A DNA stretch of 64,000 nt, taken from assembly GCF_002699205.1 (NCBI RefSeq), contig NZ_PABT01000013.1, forward strand, positions 1-64,000. The letters run 5' to 3'. Shown here piece by piece: positions 52,625 to 62,431 of the stretch. A program made the translations under genes and the position numbers. The stretch's first letter is position 1, and each line of letters starts with the position of its first letter. A model generated the notes under the pieces. It was not told the origin of the DNA and ran no database searches. It saw only the letters and a list, made by a program, of their open reading frames with translations. Source of the DNA: Allomuricauda sp. (lineage in GTDB: Bacteria > Bacteroidota > Bacteroidia > Flavobacteriales > Flavobacteriaceae).

Positions 52625-54294
52625 TATTCCTTTTGCCACTTATCTTTTTCATTAATTGCAAGCAACAGCCCGCTAGCCCTACCGGACTGGTCACCGAAAA
52701 AGCCATGGTAGTATCTGCCCGTGAAGAAGCCTCCCGATTGGGAACGGAAATCATGAAAAAAGGCGGAAATGCTTTTGATGCCATGGTGGCCACAGAGCTT
52801 TCCTTGGTCGTTGCATACCCCTTTGCCGGGAGTGTGGGTGGCGGTGGGTTTATGGTGTACCGTAAAAACAATGGCGAAGTCGGAGGAATCGATTATCGTG
52901 AAAAAGCGCCACTTGCCGCGCACAAAGACATGTACCTGGATTCTTTGGGAAATGTGATTCCCGGAATGAGCACCACTGGAGGCACAGCCGTGGGGGTGCC
53001 CGGAACAGTGGCAGGAGTGCTGGAAGTCCACAAAAAATTTGGGAAACTTCCATTGAAAGACATCATAGAACCAGTTATAGACCTTGCCAATAGAGGCGTG
53101 GTGGTAACTGAAAAACAAGCAAAACGTTTGGAAGGATATCGGGATCAATTTATTGAGGCCAATGGGGACAGCACCAAGTTTGCCGGACCTTTTAAGGCCG
53201 GCGATACCATAAAATACCCAGCTTATGCCAAAACCCTCCAAAAGATCATGGAAGAAGGACGTGATGGTTTTTACAAAGGTGAGGTGGCCCAAAAACTGGC
53301 CGCATTTGTGCAGGAAAACGGAGGATTGATAACCGAGGAGGATTTGGCCAGATATGTGGCTGTGTGGAGAGACCCCATAGTATTTGATTATAAGGATATT
53401 AAAATTATTTCCATGAGCCCACCCAGCAGTGGAGGGGTCACCATCAACCAGATATTCAAAATGATGGAACCCTATGATGTTTCGAAGTTCGGGCACAATT
53501 CTGCAAAGACCATTCAACTGTTCACTGAAGCATCCCGACGGGCGTACGCGGACAGGAATTACTTTTTGGGCGATCCTGATTTTGTGGATATACCTTATGA
53601 CATGCTTTTGAGCGACGAATATCTTCAGGACAGAATGGCAAATTTTTCCTTTGACAAGGCCACGCTGTCATCCGACGTGAGTCATGGGGAAGTAGAAATC
53701 ATTGAAAGTGCACAGACTACCCATTACTCTATTGTGGACAGTGAAGGGAATGCCATTTCGGCCACTTCCACCCTAAATGGTGGATATGGCTCTAAATTAT
53801 TCTGCGCCGAACTTGGATTCTTTTTGAACAATGAAATGGACGATTTTAGTGCAAAGCCCGGCGTACCCAACATGTTTGGGCTCATAGGGGCGGAGGCCAA
53901 CAGCATTGCTCCCGAAAAGCGCATGTTGAGCAGTATGACGCCAACCATTGTGGAAAAGGATGGAAAATTGTACATGGTTGTTGGCACTCCTGGCGGTTCC
54001 ACCATTATTACGGCCGTTGCCCAGACCATTTTAAACGTATATGAATTCAACATGAGCATGCAGGAAGCGGTAAATGCCCCCAGGTTCCACCATCAGTGGT
54101 TACCGGATTTAGTGATATTTGAACCCGAAGGGTTTTCGGAAGGACTCAAAACCGAATTAAAATCCAAAGGATATATTATCAATGAAGAACGTACACCCAT
54201 TATTGGTAAAGTAGATGCCATTCGTGTTCTCCCCAATGGAAAGTTGGAAGGTGGAGCTGACAAACGAGGGGATGATACCGCGGTCGGATTTTAA
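52612..54294 (+). CDS. ggt: Gamma-glutamyltransferase, lipoprotein
   Basis: 560 residues. The lipoprotein signal ends FFINC. The self-cleavage nucleophile is Thr369 in TTHYSIVDSEG, and the small subunit continues with NNEMDDFSAKPG and GGSTIITAVAQTILNV. The large subunit has GSVGGGGFMVYR and YREKAPLAA. It hydrolyses or transfers gamma-glutamyl groups of glutathione and related peptides in the periplasm. It is complete and looks active. Confidence 0.95.
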   Translation: MQRLIFLLPLIFFINCKQQPASPTGLVTEKAMVVSAREEASRLGTEIMKKGGNAFDAMVATELSLVVAYPFAGSVGGGGFMVYRKNNGEVGGIDYREKAPLAAHKDMYLDSLGNVIPGMSTTGGTAVGVPGTVAGVLEVHKKFGKLPLKDIIEPVIDLANRGVVVTEKQAKRLEGYRDQFIEANGDSTKFAGPFKAGDTIKYPAYAKTLQKIMEEGRDGFYKGEVAQKLAAFVQENGGLITEEDLARYVAVWRDPIVFDYKDIKIISMSPPSSGGVTINQIFKMMEPYDVSKFGHNSAKTIQLFTEASRRAYADRNYFLGDPDFVDIPYDMLLSDEYLQDRMANFSFDKATLSSDVSHGEVEIIESAQTTHYSIVDSEGNAISATSTLNGGYGSKLFCAELGFFLNNEMDDFSAKPGVPNMFGLIGAEANSIAPEKRMLSSMTPTIVEKDGKLYMVVGTPGGSTIITAVAQTILNVYEFNMSMQEAVNAPRFHHQWLPDLVIFEPEGFSEGLKTELKSKGYIINEERTPIIGKVDAIRVLPNGKLEGGADKRGDDTAVGF

Positions 54295-54304
54295 TTTTAA
54301 GTGA

Positions 54305-55225
54305 ATGGAATTTGATATTGTTGTTTTGACGGACCATAGGTATGTGGCCCCGAAAAAAAGTAGCCCTTATATTAAAAATGTATTACTCGAAGACCAATTG
54401 GTTCTGGAAGCTTTGCAAAATCAAGGTCTTAATGTAGTTCGCAAATCATGGGACGACCACAATTTTGATTGGTCGACCACAAAATTTGCGCTTTTTCGAA
54501 CCACTTGGGACTATTTTGACCGATATTCCGAATTTTCCAAATGGTTGGAAACTACTTCAGAAAAAATACGCTTCATCAATCCCCAAAAACTCATTCGTTG
54601 GAACATTGATAAGCACTATTTGCAAGACTTGTCGAACAATGGAGTGACTATTGCAAAGACGGTTTTTATCGAGAAAGGCACGACCACAACGCTGGCAAAT
54701 GCTATTTCAAATTCAGAAGCGAACAAGGGGTTCAATGCTGATACTTATATTTTAAAACCCTGTGTTTCGGGAGCGGCACGTCATACATATAAGATTCATA
54801 AAGATGAGATCGAAGGTCACGAGAACATCTTCCAAAAATTGATTGCCGAAGAAGCCATGATGCTCCAAGAGTTTCAAAAAAATATTGTTTCGGAAGGAGA
54901 AATATCCATGATGGTCTTTAATGGAGAGTTTACCCACGCAGTTTTAAAAATCGCCAAACCCGGGGATTTTAGAGTTCAGGACGATTTTGGGGGCACCGTT
55001 CACAAGTATACACCCGATCAAGAACAAATCGCATTTGCCCAAAGTGTTGTTAAAGCAGCACCGGAGTTGCCGATCTATGCCAGAGTGGATATTTTTCGGG
55101 ATAACGAGGGCAACTGGGCCTTGGCCGAACTGGAAATTTTTGAACCCGAACTCTGGTTTCGACTAAACCCTAGTGCCGCAACAGCACTGGCTTTGGCTAT
55201 CAAAAGCAAGTTTTTTGCCCAATAG
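54305..55225 (+). CDS. ATP-grasp family protein
   Basis: 306 residues with an ATP-grasp-like layout: FALFRTTWDYFDRYSEFSKWL, a NADTYILKPCVSGAARHTYKI phosphate loop, MLQEFQKNIVSEGEISMMVFNGEFTHAVLK, RVQDDFGGTVHKY, and the metal-binding end WALAELEIFEPELWFRL. It resembles DcsG/RimK-type ligases of unknown substrate (amino acid or peptide). It begins 10 bp after ggt, so a joint role in glutamyl or peptide metabolism is possible. The gene is complete. Confidence 0.82.
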   Translation: MEFDIVVLTDHRYVAPKKSSPYIKNVLLEDQLVLEALQNQGLNVVRKSWDDHNFDWSTTKFALFRTTWDYFDRYSEFSKWLETTSEKIRFINPQKLIRWNIDKHYLQDLSNNGVTIAKTVFIEKGTTTTLANAISNSEANKGFNADTYILKPCVSGAARHTYKIHKDEIEGHENIFQKLIAEEAMMLQEFQKNIVSEGEISMMVFNGEFTHAVLKIAKPGDFRVQDDFGGTVHKYTPDQEQIAFAQSVVKAAPELPIYARVDIFRDNEGNWALAELEIFEPELWFRLNPSAATALALAIKSKFFAQ

Positions 55226-55978
55226 TTATTTTGCAATTTGCCTTTTTAATTCCTCCATGGATTGTTGCAACTGTTTCAACAAACCTGTTTCGGTGGTAGC
55301 ATCCACATTAAAGGTAAGTTTACTGCTCACTTCCCAGATTTCTTGAATCTGATAGGGCTTGATTTCGTATGGAGGATAGGTTTCGTTTAAAGAAACAAGG
55401 GTAATGTTGTTGGAATTGGGCTTTCGTTCTATTTTCTTGACCATTACGGAATCCTGAAGTACCACTACATACATTTTGTTGGGACTAACATGGTCGATAT
55501 GCTCAATCGCTCTAGCCAAAACCCAATCATTGGGCCTCAAATTGGGCAACATACTGTCCCCTTCCACTTGAAAACCACGATAGGTGGCATTTCGAAATTC
55601 TGGAATGGGCATATCAAATGCGGGTAATTGCCTATACCAACTCGTATCTGAAATGTTTTGGGGATATCCAGCCGCAGCCTTGGCATTTACCATCACCATG
55701 TTGTCCTTATCGGAGCTATCCACTGTAACCACTTTTGGGATAACACTGGTTTTGGACGTGTCCAAATGTTTCTGGTCACTTTCCCCATATAGCCAAAGTG
55801 GGTTTATTTTGAACTGTCTCAAGAGTTCGGCAACCACCTTTCCAGATAATTTGGTCCTCCCCCGTTCAATATCCGCAGTGGTATTTTTAACCCCCAACAA
55901 CTTAGCAAACTCAGCTTGGGTATGGCCGAGTTCCCTTCGGATGTCTATAAAACGCTTTATGGTCAATTCATTTTCCAT
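55226..55978 (-). CDS. XRE/S24 LexA-like repressor
   Basis: 250 residues from the ATG at 55978 (MENELTIKR). An N-terminal lambda-type helix-turn-helix (ELGHTQAEFAKLLGVKNTTADIERGRT) is joined to an S24 self-cleaving domain: the Ser nucleophile is in EGDSMLPNLRPNDWV and the Lys in DSVMVKKIER. A cleavage site (Ala-Gly) is in NAKAAAGYP. Known: such repressors are cut after RecA activation on DNA damage. Its own promoter (TTG-N18-TATATTTG, 56011-55983) is crossed by operator 1, so it should be autoregulated. The transcript would start within a few bases of the ATG, i.e. nearly leaderless. Confidence 0.88.
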   Translation of the reverse strand: MENELTIKRFIDIRRELGHTQAEFAKLLGVKNTTADIERGRTKLSGKVVAELLRQFKINPLWLYGESDQKHLDTSKTSVIPKVVTVDSSDKDNMVMVNAKAAAGYPQNISDTSWYRQLPAFDMPIPEFRNATYRGFQVEGDSMLPNLRPNDWVLARAIEHIDHVSPNKMYVVVLQDSVMVKKIERKPNSNNITLVSLNETYPPYEIKPYQIQEIWEVSSKLTFNVDATTETGLLKQLQQSMEELKRQIAK

Positions 55979-55982
55979 ATTC

Positions 55983-56011
55983 CAAATATACGTTTTTTGG
56001 ATTATTTCCAA
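55983..56011 (-). promoter_or_regulatory. Repressor promoter, TTG-N18-TATATTTG
   Basis: Minus strand: TTG (56011-56009), 18 bases, TATATTTG (55990-55983). Operator 1 (55997-56011) covers the spacer and the TTG. Confidence 0.75.
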
Positions 56012-56075
56012 AATATAAAATGGATTATTTCCATTATTTGGATTTTTTCCATATATTTGATTGGAATATTTCCAA
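55997..56075. promoter_or_regulatory. Four copies of a 15-bp dyad operator
   Basis: TTGGATTATTTCCAA (55997-56011), ATGGATTATTTCCAT (56020-56034), TTGGATTTTTTCCAT (56038-56052) and TTGGAATATTTCCAA (56061-56075). The consensus is WTGGAtTAtTTCCAW. Start spacings are 23, 18 and 23 bp. A rightward -7 element TATATTTG (56052-56059) lies between copies 3 and 4. This is a probable cooperative operator for the S24 repressor. Confidence 0.9.
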
Positions 56076-56105
56076 GTTACATGTACTGCATCAAAACAAA
56101 ATTGT

Positions 56106-56843
56106 ATGGAACCTACAACAACCCTGATTTACGACGGTAGTTTCAATGGTTTTTTAACCTCCGTTTTTGTAGCCTTTGATAAAAAAATCAATGTGGCCGA
56201 CATTCAAAAAAACAGTCGGTCCCAAAACGGATTGTTTTCAGAAACCGAAACCATTTTCACCCATGTGGAAAAGGCCAAACGGGTATGGAACGGTATCCGG
56301 AACAAGAGTCACAATGCCATTTCCAACGTTTATTTTGCTTTTTTGAGTGAATCAGAGGGTGTGGAAATGATGCTTTATACCTACATCCAAAAATTAATGT
56401 GCACTAAAAATGGTACTCATTTGGATTATTCGGACAGTACGGTACTGTACATTGACCAATTGGCCAAAAAAGTGGGACAGGAAAAAAACCGTATGGAAAC
56501 TTTTGTCCGGTTCCAGTTGACCAAGGACAATATCTATTTTGCCAACATTGAACCGGATTTTGACGTACTGCCCCTAATCTCCAAACATTTCCGTGACCGT
56601 TATACAGACCAAAAATGGTTGATCTACGACGTAAGACGCAAGTATGGTATCTACTACGATTTGGATTATGTGGAAATGGTATCCCTCAATTTAAAGGACA
56701 TACAGCACCACGAATACCAGACCCTTTGGAACGATTATTTCAAAAGCACCAATATTGCATCGCGGATCAATCCCAAACTACATACGCAACATGCCCCCAA
56801 AAGGCGTCGGGAGTATTTGAACGAAAAGAAAGAGGCGGTTTAA
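56106..56843 (+). CDS. DUF4130 / TIGR03915-type putative DNA-repair protein
   Basis: 245 residues from the ATG at 56106 (TTTLIYDGSFNGFLTSVF). Family signs are the N-terminal IYDGSFNGFL, the middle VGQEKNRMETFVRFQLTKDNIYFANIEPDFDVLPLI and the terminal APKRRREYL. In other bacteria this family is found with a radical-SAM protein (TIGR03916) and uracil-DNA-glycosylase-like domains and is thought to act in DNA repair. Here no radical-SAM gene is adjacent. It is under the four-operator region shared with the S24 repressor, which fits damage control. Confidence 0.85.
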   Translation: MEPTTTLIYDGSFNGFLTSVFVAFDKKINVADIQKNSRSQNGLFSETETIFTHVEKAKRVWNGIRNKSHNAISNVYFAFLSESEGVEMMLYTYIQKLMCTKNGTHLDYSDSTVLYIDQLAKKVGQEKNRMETFVRFQLTKDNIYFANIEPDFDVLPLISKHFRDRYTDQKWLIYDVRRKYGIYYDLDYVEMVSLNLKDIQHHEYQTLWNDYFKSTNIASRINPKLHTQHAPKRRREYLNEKKEAV

Positions 56844-56920
56844 AATTATGGTTAACAAATTTGTTGAGAATGATTTTTGAATTATTCTTTTGAAATCTGA
56901 TTTTTAATAATATTTGATAT

Positions 56921-57061
56921 ATGAATAAAAAGTATTCAAAAATAAGAGAAAAATTAAAAATCGTAGTAGACAAAAACACTACTGACGAAATGGTTCGTTT
57001 AACTCATTATTTTCAAAATCACAAAAAAATCCCCTTCTGTCTTATCACAAATACTCCTTAA
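56921..57061 (+). CDS. 46-residue protein, first of the HNH cassette
   Basis: ATG to TAA, 46 residues; basic start (NKKYSKIREKLKIVV) and a HYFQNHKKIPFCLITNTP end. No family is recognised. It is AT-rich like the next two genes, and its stop lies 6 bp before the start of the zinc-ribbon gene. It could be a small regulator or antitoxin-like partner, but this is only position-based inference. Confidence 0.45.
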   Translation: MNKKYSKIREKLKIVVDKNTTDEMVRLTHYFQNHKKIPFCLITNTP

Positions 57062-57067
57062 TTGAAT

Positions 57068-57244
57068 ATGTCGGTTTTTAAGGAAATAATCGTATACAAT
57101 GAGCAACCCGTAACTTGTCCATATTGCGGAAACAGAACAGAAATAATTTTGGATTTATCACATACAATTGAACAAATTCAAATCCATAAATGCTTATCGG
57201 AAAGGTATCAACACAAATTCGTCACTCAAAGGGATAGTGTATGA
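57068..57244 (+). CDS. Small zinc-ribbon-like protein
   Basis: 58 residues from the ATG at 57068. CPYCGNRTE gives a Cys pair; a later IHKC supplies His and Cys, which could complete a zinc site. The end QHKFVTQRDSV overlaps the HNH gene by 4 bp (ATGA), so translation is coupled. No named family is recognised. Confidence 0.6.
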   Translation: MSVFKEIIVYNEQPVTCPYCGNRTEIILDLSHTIEQIQIHKCLSERYQHKFVTQRDSV

Positions 57245-58077
57245 AAAAGGGACAAAAATTATGGACACGAGATGAATTGATTTTAGCAATAAATCTTTAT
57301 TGCAAATTACCTTTTGGAAGATTGCACAAAACAAATCCTCAGATTATTCATTTAGCTGAATTAATTGGAAGAACTCCAAGTTCAGTAGCCTTTAAATTAG
57401 TGAATTTTGCAAGTCTGGATCCAAGTCTACAATCTAGAGGAATTAAAGGCGCGTCTAATTCGAGTAAACTTGACAAAGAAATTTGGAATGAATTCTATAA
57501 TAACTGGGAAGAACTTCCTTATGAAAGCGAAAAATTATTATCAAAATTGGAGAACAAGTCAATTGAAGAATTAAACCAGATTGATACTGAAAATTTACCA
57601 AAAGGAAAAGAAAGGGAAAGAGTTGTAAAAGTTAGAGTTAATCAGTCTTTTTTTAGAAGTTCAATTTTAGCTTCGTACAATAACACTTGTTGTATTACAG
57701 GAATAAACCACAGTGAATTATTGGTTGCTGGACACATTAAACCTTGGAGTCAAGACAAACAAAATCGTTTAAACCCAAGAAATGGTATTGCGATTAATGC
57801 TTTACACGATAAAGCTTTTGAAAATGGACTAATCACGATTACGCCTGAGTACAAAATCAAAATTTCAAATGTGCTTTTAAAAAACAAAAAATCAGATTCT
57901 CTCGAAAAATACTTTTTTCAATATGAGAACAAAGATATTTTCTTACCATCAAAATTTCTACCTGATATCGAGTTCCTAAAATACCATAATGAAAACAGAT
58001 TTCAGCGTTTAAGTAGAAAGCCCACAGCGATGAATGAGCGAGGTTTTATAACGGATAGCCCGATTCTCATAGTATAA
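57241..58077 (+). CDS. HNH endonuclease with N-terminal DNA-binding-like domain
   Basis: 278 residues. The N-terminal ~65 residues (LWTRDELILAINLYCKLPFG, LIGRTPSSVAFKLVNFASLD) resemble the helical specificity-type domain found in restriction-like HNH proteins. The C-terminal HNH_2 domain has GHIKPWS (His165), NPRNGIAIN (Asn186) and LHDKAF (His189). It predicts metal-dependent DNA cleavage. It is AT-rich against flanking core genes and forms a three-gene cassette, so it may be a restriction or defence element. The target is unknown and no methyltransferase is seen. Confidence 0.82.
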   Translation: MKKGQKLWTRDELILAINLYCKLPFGRLHKTNPQIIHLAELIGRTPSSVAFKLVNFASLDPSLQSRGIKGASNSSKLDKEIWNEFYNNWEELPYESEKLLSKLENKSIEELNQIDTENLPKGKERERVVKVRVNQSFFRSSILASYNNTCCITGINHSELLVAGHIKPWSQDKQNRLNPRNGIAINALHDKAFENGLITITPEYKIKISNVLLKNKKSDSLEKYFFQYENKDIFLPSKFLPDIEFLKYHNENRFQRLSRKPTAMNERGFITDSPILIV

Positions 58078-58201
58078 CGCAAAAAATATTTTACCTTGTA
58101 GAGCATCCAATTGTGGAAGTTATTCACCTGAAGTTGAACTAGGTTTTAAACCTAATTTGTACAAGAAAGAGGAGATTTTTGACCCACTCAATAATCAATA
58201 A

Positions 58202-58729
58202 TCACCTCTTCCCCTTCTCCCCTACAAAATGGTCGCTTTTGGCTTTAAAGAGCACATTAAAACTGGTCAAGCTTCCATACATCCGAGTAATGTATTGTTG
58301 TAGGTCCACCTTTTCTTGGTCGTCCAAGTTTTTGCTGCTGTTTATCTTTTGTTCCATCACTCGGATACGATCGCGCACCATCACAATTTTATGAAAGAAC
58401 GTATCGATCGGCATTTCCTTGTTCGCCGTGCTATCACCCGGCTCCAAAATCAATTTTCCGCCTTTCCATTTATCTGCCATGGCAACTTTTTCATGGGTAT
58501 CGCTCCATTTTTCAAGTATGTTCACCAAGGAACGTTCCACATCAAAAAAACTGACACTGTCCACTTCATCCTCCACACTTTCGATTACTTCAAATTCAGC
58601 GTCCAAGTCAATCGTTTCCAATCCATTTTCCAAAAAAGTCACCCAATAATACTTGGAAGACACATTTGTTACCACCCCTTTTCCATATTCTGGGTGTTCT
58701 ATCCTTGAGCCTATGCCTAGTAATTTCAT
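58202..58729 (-). CDS. Conserved flavobacterial protein, unknown
   Basis: 175 residues. The N-terminal ~40 residues (GIGSRIEHPEYGKGVVTNVSSKYYWVTF) look like a CarD/KOW-like beta barrel of the type that binds nucleic acid or protein. The remainder is helical with conserved ILEPGDST and KEMPIDTFFHKIVMVRDRIRVM. There is no signal peptide. It is divergent from uvrA. Confidence 0.7.
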   Translation of the reverse strand: MKLLGIGSRIEHPEYGKGVVTNVSSKYYWVTFLENGLETIDLDAEFEVIESVEDEVDSVSFFDVERSLVNILEKWSDTHEKVAMADKWKGGKLILEPGDSTANKEMPIDTFFHKIVMVRDRIRVMEQKINSSKNLDDQEKVDLQQYITRMYGSLTSFNVLFKAKSDHFVGEKGKR

Positions 58730-58825
58730 TTCTATCCCGTTAATATCATTTCCAGCTTCAAAAATAAACCATCAATGAACAAAAATGAAACCTAAAGGCC
58801 ACTTCCTTTTTACATCCCAAATCGC

Positions 58826-58833
58826 TACTTTTG
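58826..58833 (+). promoter_or_regulatory. uvrA -7 element TACTTTTG
   Basis: It matches TAnnTTTG and lies 17 bp before the ATG at 58851, which rules against the in-frame ATG at 58785 as the main start. No LexA-like dyad of the type at 55997 is seen here. Confidence 0.5.
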
Positions 58834-58850
58834 ATGTTTGCTATGATTTT

Positions 58851-61712
58851 ATGACCAACTACGAAGAACATATTGAGGTTAAGGGCGCAAGGGTCCATAA
58901 CCTAAAAAATATAGATGTTACCATTCCGCGCGAAAAACTTGTGGTGATCACCGGACTTTCGGGGAGTGGAAAATCCTCATTGGCCTTCGATACCATCTAT
59001 GCCGAGGGTCAGCGCAGGTACATCGAAACCTTTTCTGCCTACGCCAGACAATTCTTGGGTGGATTGGAGCGTCCCGATGTTGATAAAATCGATGGGCTCT
59101 CACCGGTGATCGCCATTGAGCAAAAGACTACGTCAAAATCTCCCCGATCCACAGTTGGCACCATTACCGAGGTGTACGATTTTTTGCGCTTGCTTTTTGC
59201 CCGTGCCGGGGATGCCTACAGTTACAACACGGGCGAAAAAATGGTGAGCTACAGCGATGAACAGATCAAAGACTTAATCATTGAATCGTACCGGGGCAAA
59301 AAAATCAATGTGCTCGCCCCTGTCATCAAATCCAGAAAAGGACATTATCGCGAACTTTTTGAGCAGATTGCAAAGCAAGGTTTTGTAAAAGTAAGGGTCG
59401 ATGGCGAGATTACCGACATTACCAAGGGTATGAAGGTGGACCGCTACAAAACCCACGATATAGAGATTGTGATAGACCGCTTAAAAGTCGGTGATGGGGA
59501 GGATTTCCATAAACGATTGAGCGAAACCATCAACACGGCCATGTACAGCGGGGACAACGTACTGATGGTTTTGGAAGAAGGTGAGGCGGAGCCTCGCTAC
59601 TTCAGCCGTGATCTGATGTGCCCATCATCCGGTATCTCCTATCCCACCCCTGAACCCAATACATTTTCCTTTAACTCCCCAAAAGGGATGTGCCCCGAGT
59701 GCAGTGGACTTGGACATGTTTTCCAAGTAAATGAGGATAAAATCATACCAAACAAAAAAATGTCCATTAAATCTGGTGGACTTGCCCCTTTGGGGGAATA
59801 CAAGAAATCATGGGCCTTCAAACAACTGGAAACCATCGCCCAACGCTATAAGTTTGACCTCACCGATGCCATTGAAAATATTCCAGAGGAAGCCATGAAC
59901 GTTATTTTAAACGGTGGAAAGGAAAGTTTTGAAGTGGATTCCAAAAGTTTGGGCGTAAAACGACAGTATAAAATTGATTACGAAGGTATTTCCAACTTCA
60001 TCAAAACCCAGTACGAAGAAGCCAATTCCACTTCAATAAAACGATGGGCCAAGGAATACATGGACAAAGTGGAGTGTCCCAGCTGTAAAGGCTCCCGCTT
60101 GCGAAAAGAATCCCTCTATTTCAAAATTGGCGGGAAAAACATTGCCGAGCTGGCGCAGATGGACATTGCCGAACTAGCTTCCTTTTTCCAACATTTGGAA
60201 GATACACTGGAAGGCAATCAGAAAAAGATTGCAGAGGAGATCATAAAGGAAATCAAAACCCGTGTTGGTTTTTTATTGGACGTTGGGCTTGATTACCTTT
60301 CACTGAACCGAAGCTCGAAATCCCTTTCGGGCGGTGAAGCACAACGCATAAGGCTGGCCACACAGATAGGTTCTCAATTGGTGGGCGTACTCTACATTTT
60401 GGACGAACCGAGCATCGGCTTGCACCAACGGGACAACGAACGGCTGATCAAATCCTTGGAAGCGCTTCGCGATATTGGAAATTCGGTCATTGTGGTGGAA
60501 CACGACCGCGATATGATCGAAAGTGCGGACCATGTAATCGATATTGGTCCAAGAGCTGGTAAGCACGGTGGTGAAATTATTTCCCAAGGAAGTCCCAAGG
60601 AGTTGATCGAACACCATACCATGACGGCACAATATATAACTGGCGAAGTGGAAATCCCGGTGCCTACGAAAAGACGAAAGGGAACCGGAAAAAAGATTAT
60701 ACTTTCCGGCTGTACGGGCAATAACCTAAAAAATGTGACCGTGGAATTCCCTTTGGGAAAACTTATCGGGGTTACGGGTGTTTCAGGAAGTGGTAAATCC
60801 ACTTTGATCAATGAAACCCTCTACCCCATAATGAATGCGCATTACTTCAACGGGGTAAAAAAACCTATGCCGTACAAGAGCATAAAGGGGCTGGAACACA
60901 TTGATAAGGTAATCGATATCAACCAATCCCCAATTGGACGAACACCACGTTCCAATCCAGCTACCTACACCGGAGTTTTTAGCGAGATTCGGGCGCTTTT
61001 TGCCAAGACAACCGAAGCTACAATTCGAGGTTACAAACCAGGTCGATTCAGTTTTAACGTAGCCGGTGGCCGATGTGAAACTTGTCAAGGAGGTGGGTTA
61101 AAAGTGATTGAAATGAATTTTTTGCCCGATGTTTATGTGGAATGTGAAACTTGCAACGGAAAGAGGTTCAACCGAGAAACTTTGGAAATCAGATATAAGG
61201 GAAAATCCATTGCGGATGTCTTGGAAATGACCATCAACGAGGCGGTGGATTTTTTTGAAAATATTCCAAAAATTCATCGTAAACTTAAGACAATAAAAGA
61301 TGTAGGATTAGGTTATATATCTTTGGGTCAGCAATCCACTACCCTTTCTGGGGGTGAGGCCCAAAGAGTAAAGTTGGCCACAGAGCTTTCCAAACGAGAT
61401 ACCGGAAACACTTTTTACATCCTCGACGAACCAACCACAGGCCTACATTTTGAAGATATTCGCGTACTTATGGAAGTATTGAATCGTTTGGTGGACAAAG
61501 GCAACACCATTTTGGTGATCGAACACAATATGGATGTTATCAAAATGATGGACCACATTATTGATATCGGTTACGAAGGCGGTAGAGGTGGTGGAATGGT
61601 CGTGGCAAAAGGAACCCCCGAAGAGGTGGCTAAGGACAAAAAAAGTTATACCGCCAAATTTTTAAAGAAAGAATTGGACAATACAAAACAAAAGATTGCT
61701 AGAGCAGTTTAA
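58851..61712 (+). CDS. uvrA: Excinuclease ABC subunit A
   Basis: 953 residues from the ATG at 58851. Two ABC ATPase halves: Walker A Lys41 (GLSGSGKSS) and Lys649 (GVSGSGKST), signature [12 protein letters not shown] and [12 protein letters not shown]. Zinc fingers: [17 protein letters not shown] in the first half and [16 protein letters not shown] in the second. It recognises bulky DNA lesions and loads UvrB. Length and motifs are complete. The LOG gene follows by 14 bp. Confidence 0.97.
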   Translation: MTNYEEHIEVKGARVHNLKNIDVTIPREKLVVITGLSGSGKSSLAFDTIYAEGQRRYIETFSAYARQFLGGLERPDVDKIDGLSPVIAIEQKTTSKSPRSTVGTITEVYDFLRLLFARAGDAYSYNTGEKMVSYSDEQIKDLIIESYRGKKINVLAPVIKSRKGHYRELFEQIAKQGFVKVRVDGEITDITKGMKVDRYKTHDIEIVIDRLKVGDGEDFHKRLSETINTAMYSGDNVLMVLEEGEAEPRYFSRDLMCPSSGISYPTPEPNTFSFNSPKGMCPECSGLGHVFQVNEDKIIPNKKMSIKSGGLAPLGEYKKSWAFKQLETIAQRYKFDLTDAIENIPEEAMNVILNGGKESFEVDSKSLGVKRQYKIDYEGISNFIKTQYEEANSTSIKRWAKEYMDKVECPSCKGSRLRKESLYFKIGGKNIAELAQMDIAELASFFQHLEDTLEGNQKKIAEEIIKEIKTRVGFLLDVGLDYLSLNRSSKSLSGGEAQRIRLATQIGSQLVGVLYILDEPSIGLHQRDNERLIKSLEALRDIGNSVIVVEHDRDMIESADHVIDIGPRAGKHGGEIISQGSPKELIEHHTMTAQYITGEVEIPVPTKRRKGTGKKIILSGCTGNNLKNVTVEFPLGKLIGVTGVSGSGKSTLINETLYPIMNAHYFNGVKKPMPYKSIKGLEHIDKVIDINQSPIGRTPRSNPATYTGVFSEIRALFAKTTEATIRGYKPGRFSFNVAGGRCETCQGGGLKVIEMNFLPDVYVECETCNGKRFNRETLEIRYKGKSIADVLEMTINEAVDFFENIPKIHRKLKTIKDVGLGYISLGQQSTTLSGGEAQRVKLATELSKRDTGNTFYILDEPTTGLHFEDIRVLMEVLNRLVDKGNTILVIEHNMDVIKMMDHIIDIGYEGGRGGGMVVAKGTPEEVAKDKKSYTAKFLKKELDNTKQKIARAV

Positions 61713-61726
61713 AACATTATAGAACT

Positions 61727-62419
61727 ATGCAAATGCGTGACGAACAACATTCCAAAGGTTGGAACGAGATTAAGACAAACGATTCTTGGGCCATTTTTAA
61801 AATAATGGGCGAATTTGTCAATGGATATGAAAAATTAAGTGCAATAGGGCCGTGTGTCTCCATTTTTGGATCAGCCCGGGTTCGAGAGGGACATCCTTAT
61901 TATGATCTGGCCGTGAAAATATCCAAAAAGATTTCTGAAGCTGGTTATGGCATCATTACCGGTGGAGGCCCTGGAATCATGGAAGCGGGCAACAAAGGTG
62001 CAAAGTTGGCCGGTGGAACCTCCGTGGGACTGAACATCGACCTTCCTTTTGAGCAACATGACAATCCCTATATTGATGAGGACAAGAGCCTGGATTTTGA
62101 CTACTTTTTTGTTCGCAAAGTAATGTTTGTCAAATACTCACAAGGCTTTGTGGTAATGCCTGGAGGGTTCGGCACCTTGGATGAGTTCTTTGAAGCATTG
62201 ACCCTTATCCAAACGCATAAAATACATACATTTCCGATAATTTTAGTGGGCACTAAATTTTGGAAAGGATTGTTGGATTGGATCAAGAATACCTTGGTCG
62301 AGGAAGGGAATATCAGCCCAAAAGACCTAGATTTGATAAAATTGGTGGATACGGAGGATGAAGTGATAGAAATTATCGATGCCTTTTACAAAGGCCGAAT
62401 GCTCAGTCCAAACTTTTAA
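61727..62419 (+). CDS. LOG-family phosphoribohydrolase (TIGR00730)
   Basis: 230 residues. The LOG motifs are both seen: GGGPGIMEAGNKGA and PGGFGTLDEFFEALT, with SIFGSARV at the start of the Rossmann fold. The family cuts nucleoside 5'-monophosphates to base and ribose-5-phosphate (cytokinin activation in plants); in bacteria the substrate is often AMP or a modified purine nucleotide. The first two residues may be skipped (MRDEQH). It is followed after 12 bp by the M1-like gene. Confidence 0.9.
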   Translation: MQMRDEQHSKGWNEIKTNDSWAIFKIMGEFVNGYEKLSAIGPCVSIFGSARVREGHPYYDLAVKISKKISEAGYGIITGGGPGIMEAGNKGAKLAGGTSVGLNIDLPFEQHDNPYIDEDKSLDFDYFFVRKVMFVKYSQGFVVMPGGFGTLDEFFEALTLIQTHKIHTFPIILVGTKFWKGLLDWIKNTLVEEGNISPKDLDLIKLVDTEDEVIEIIDAFYKGRMLSPNF

Positions 62420-62431
62420 TTGTATTGTATA

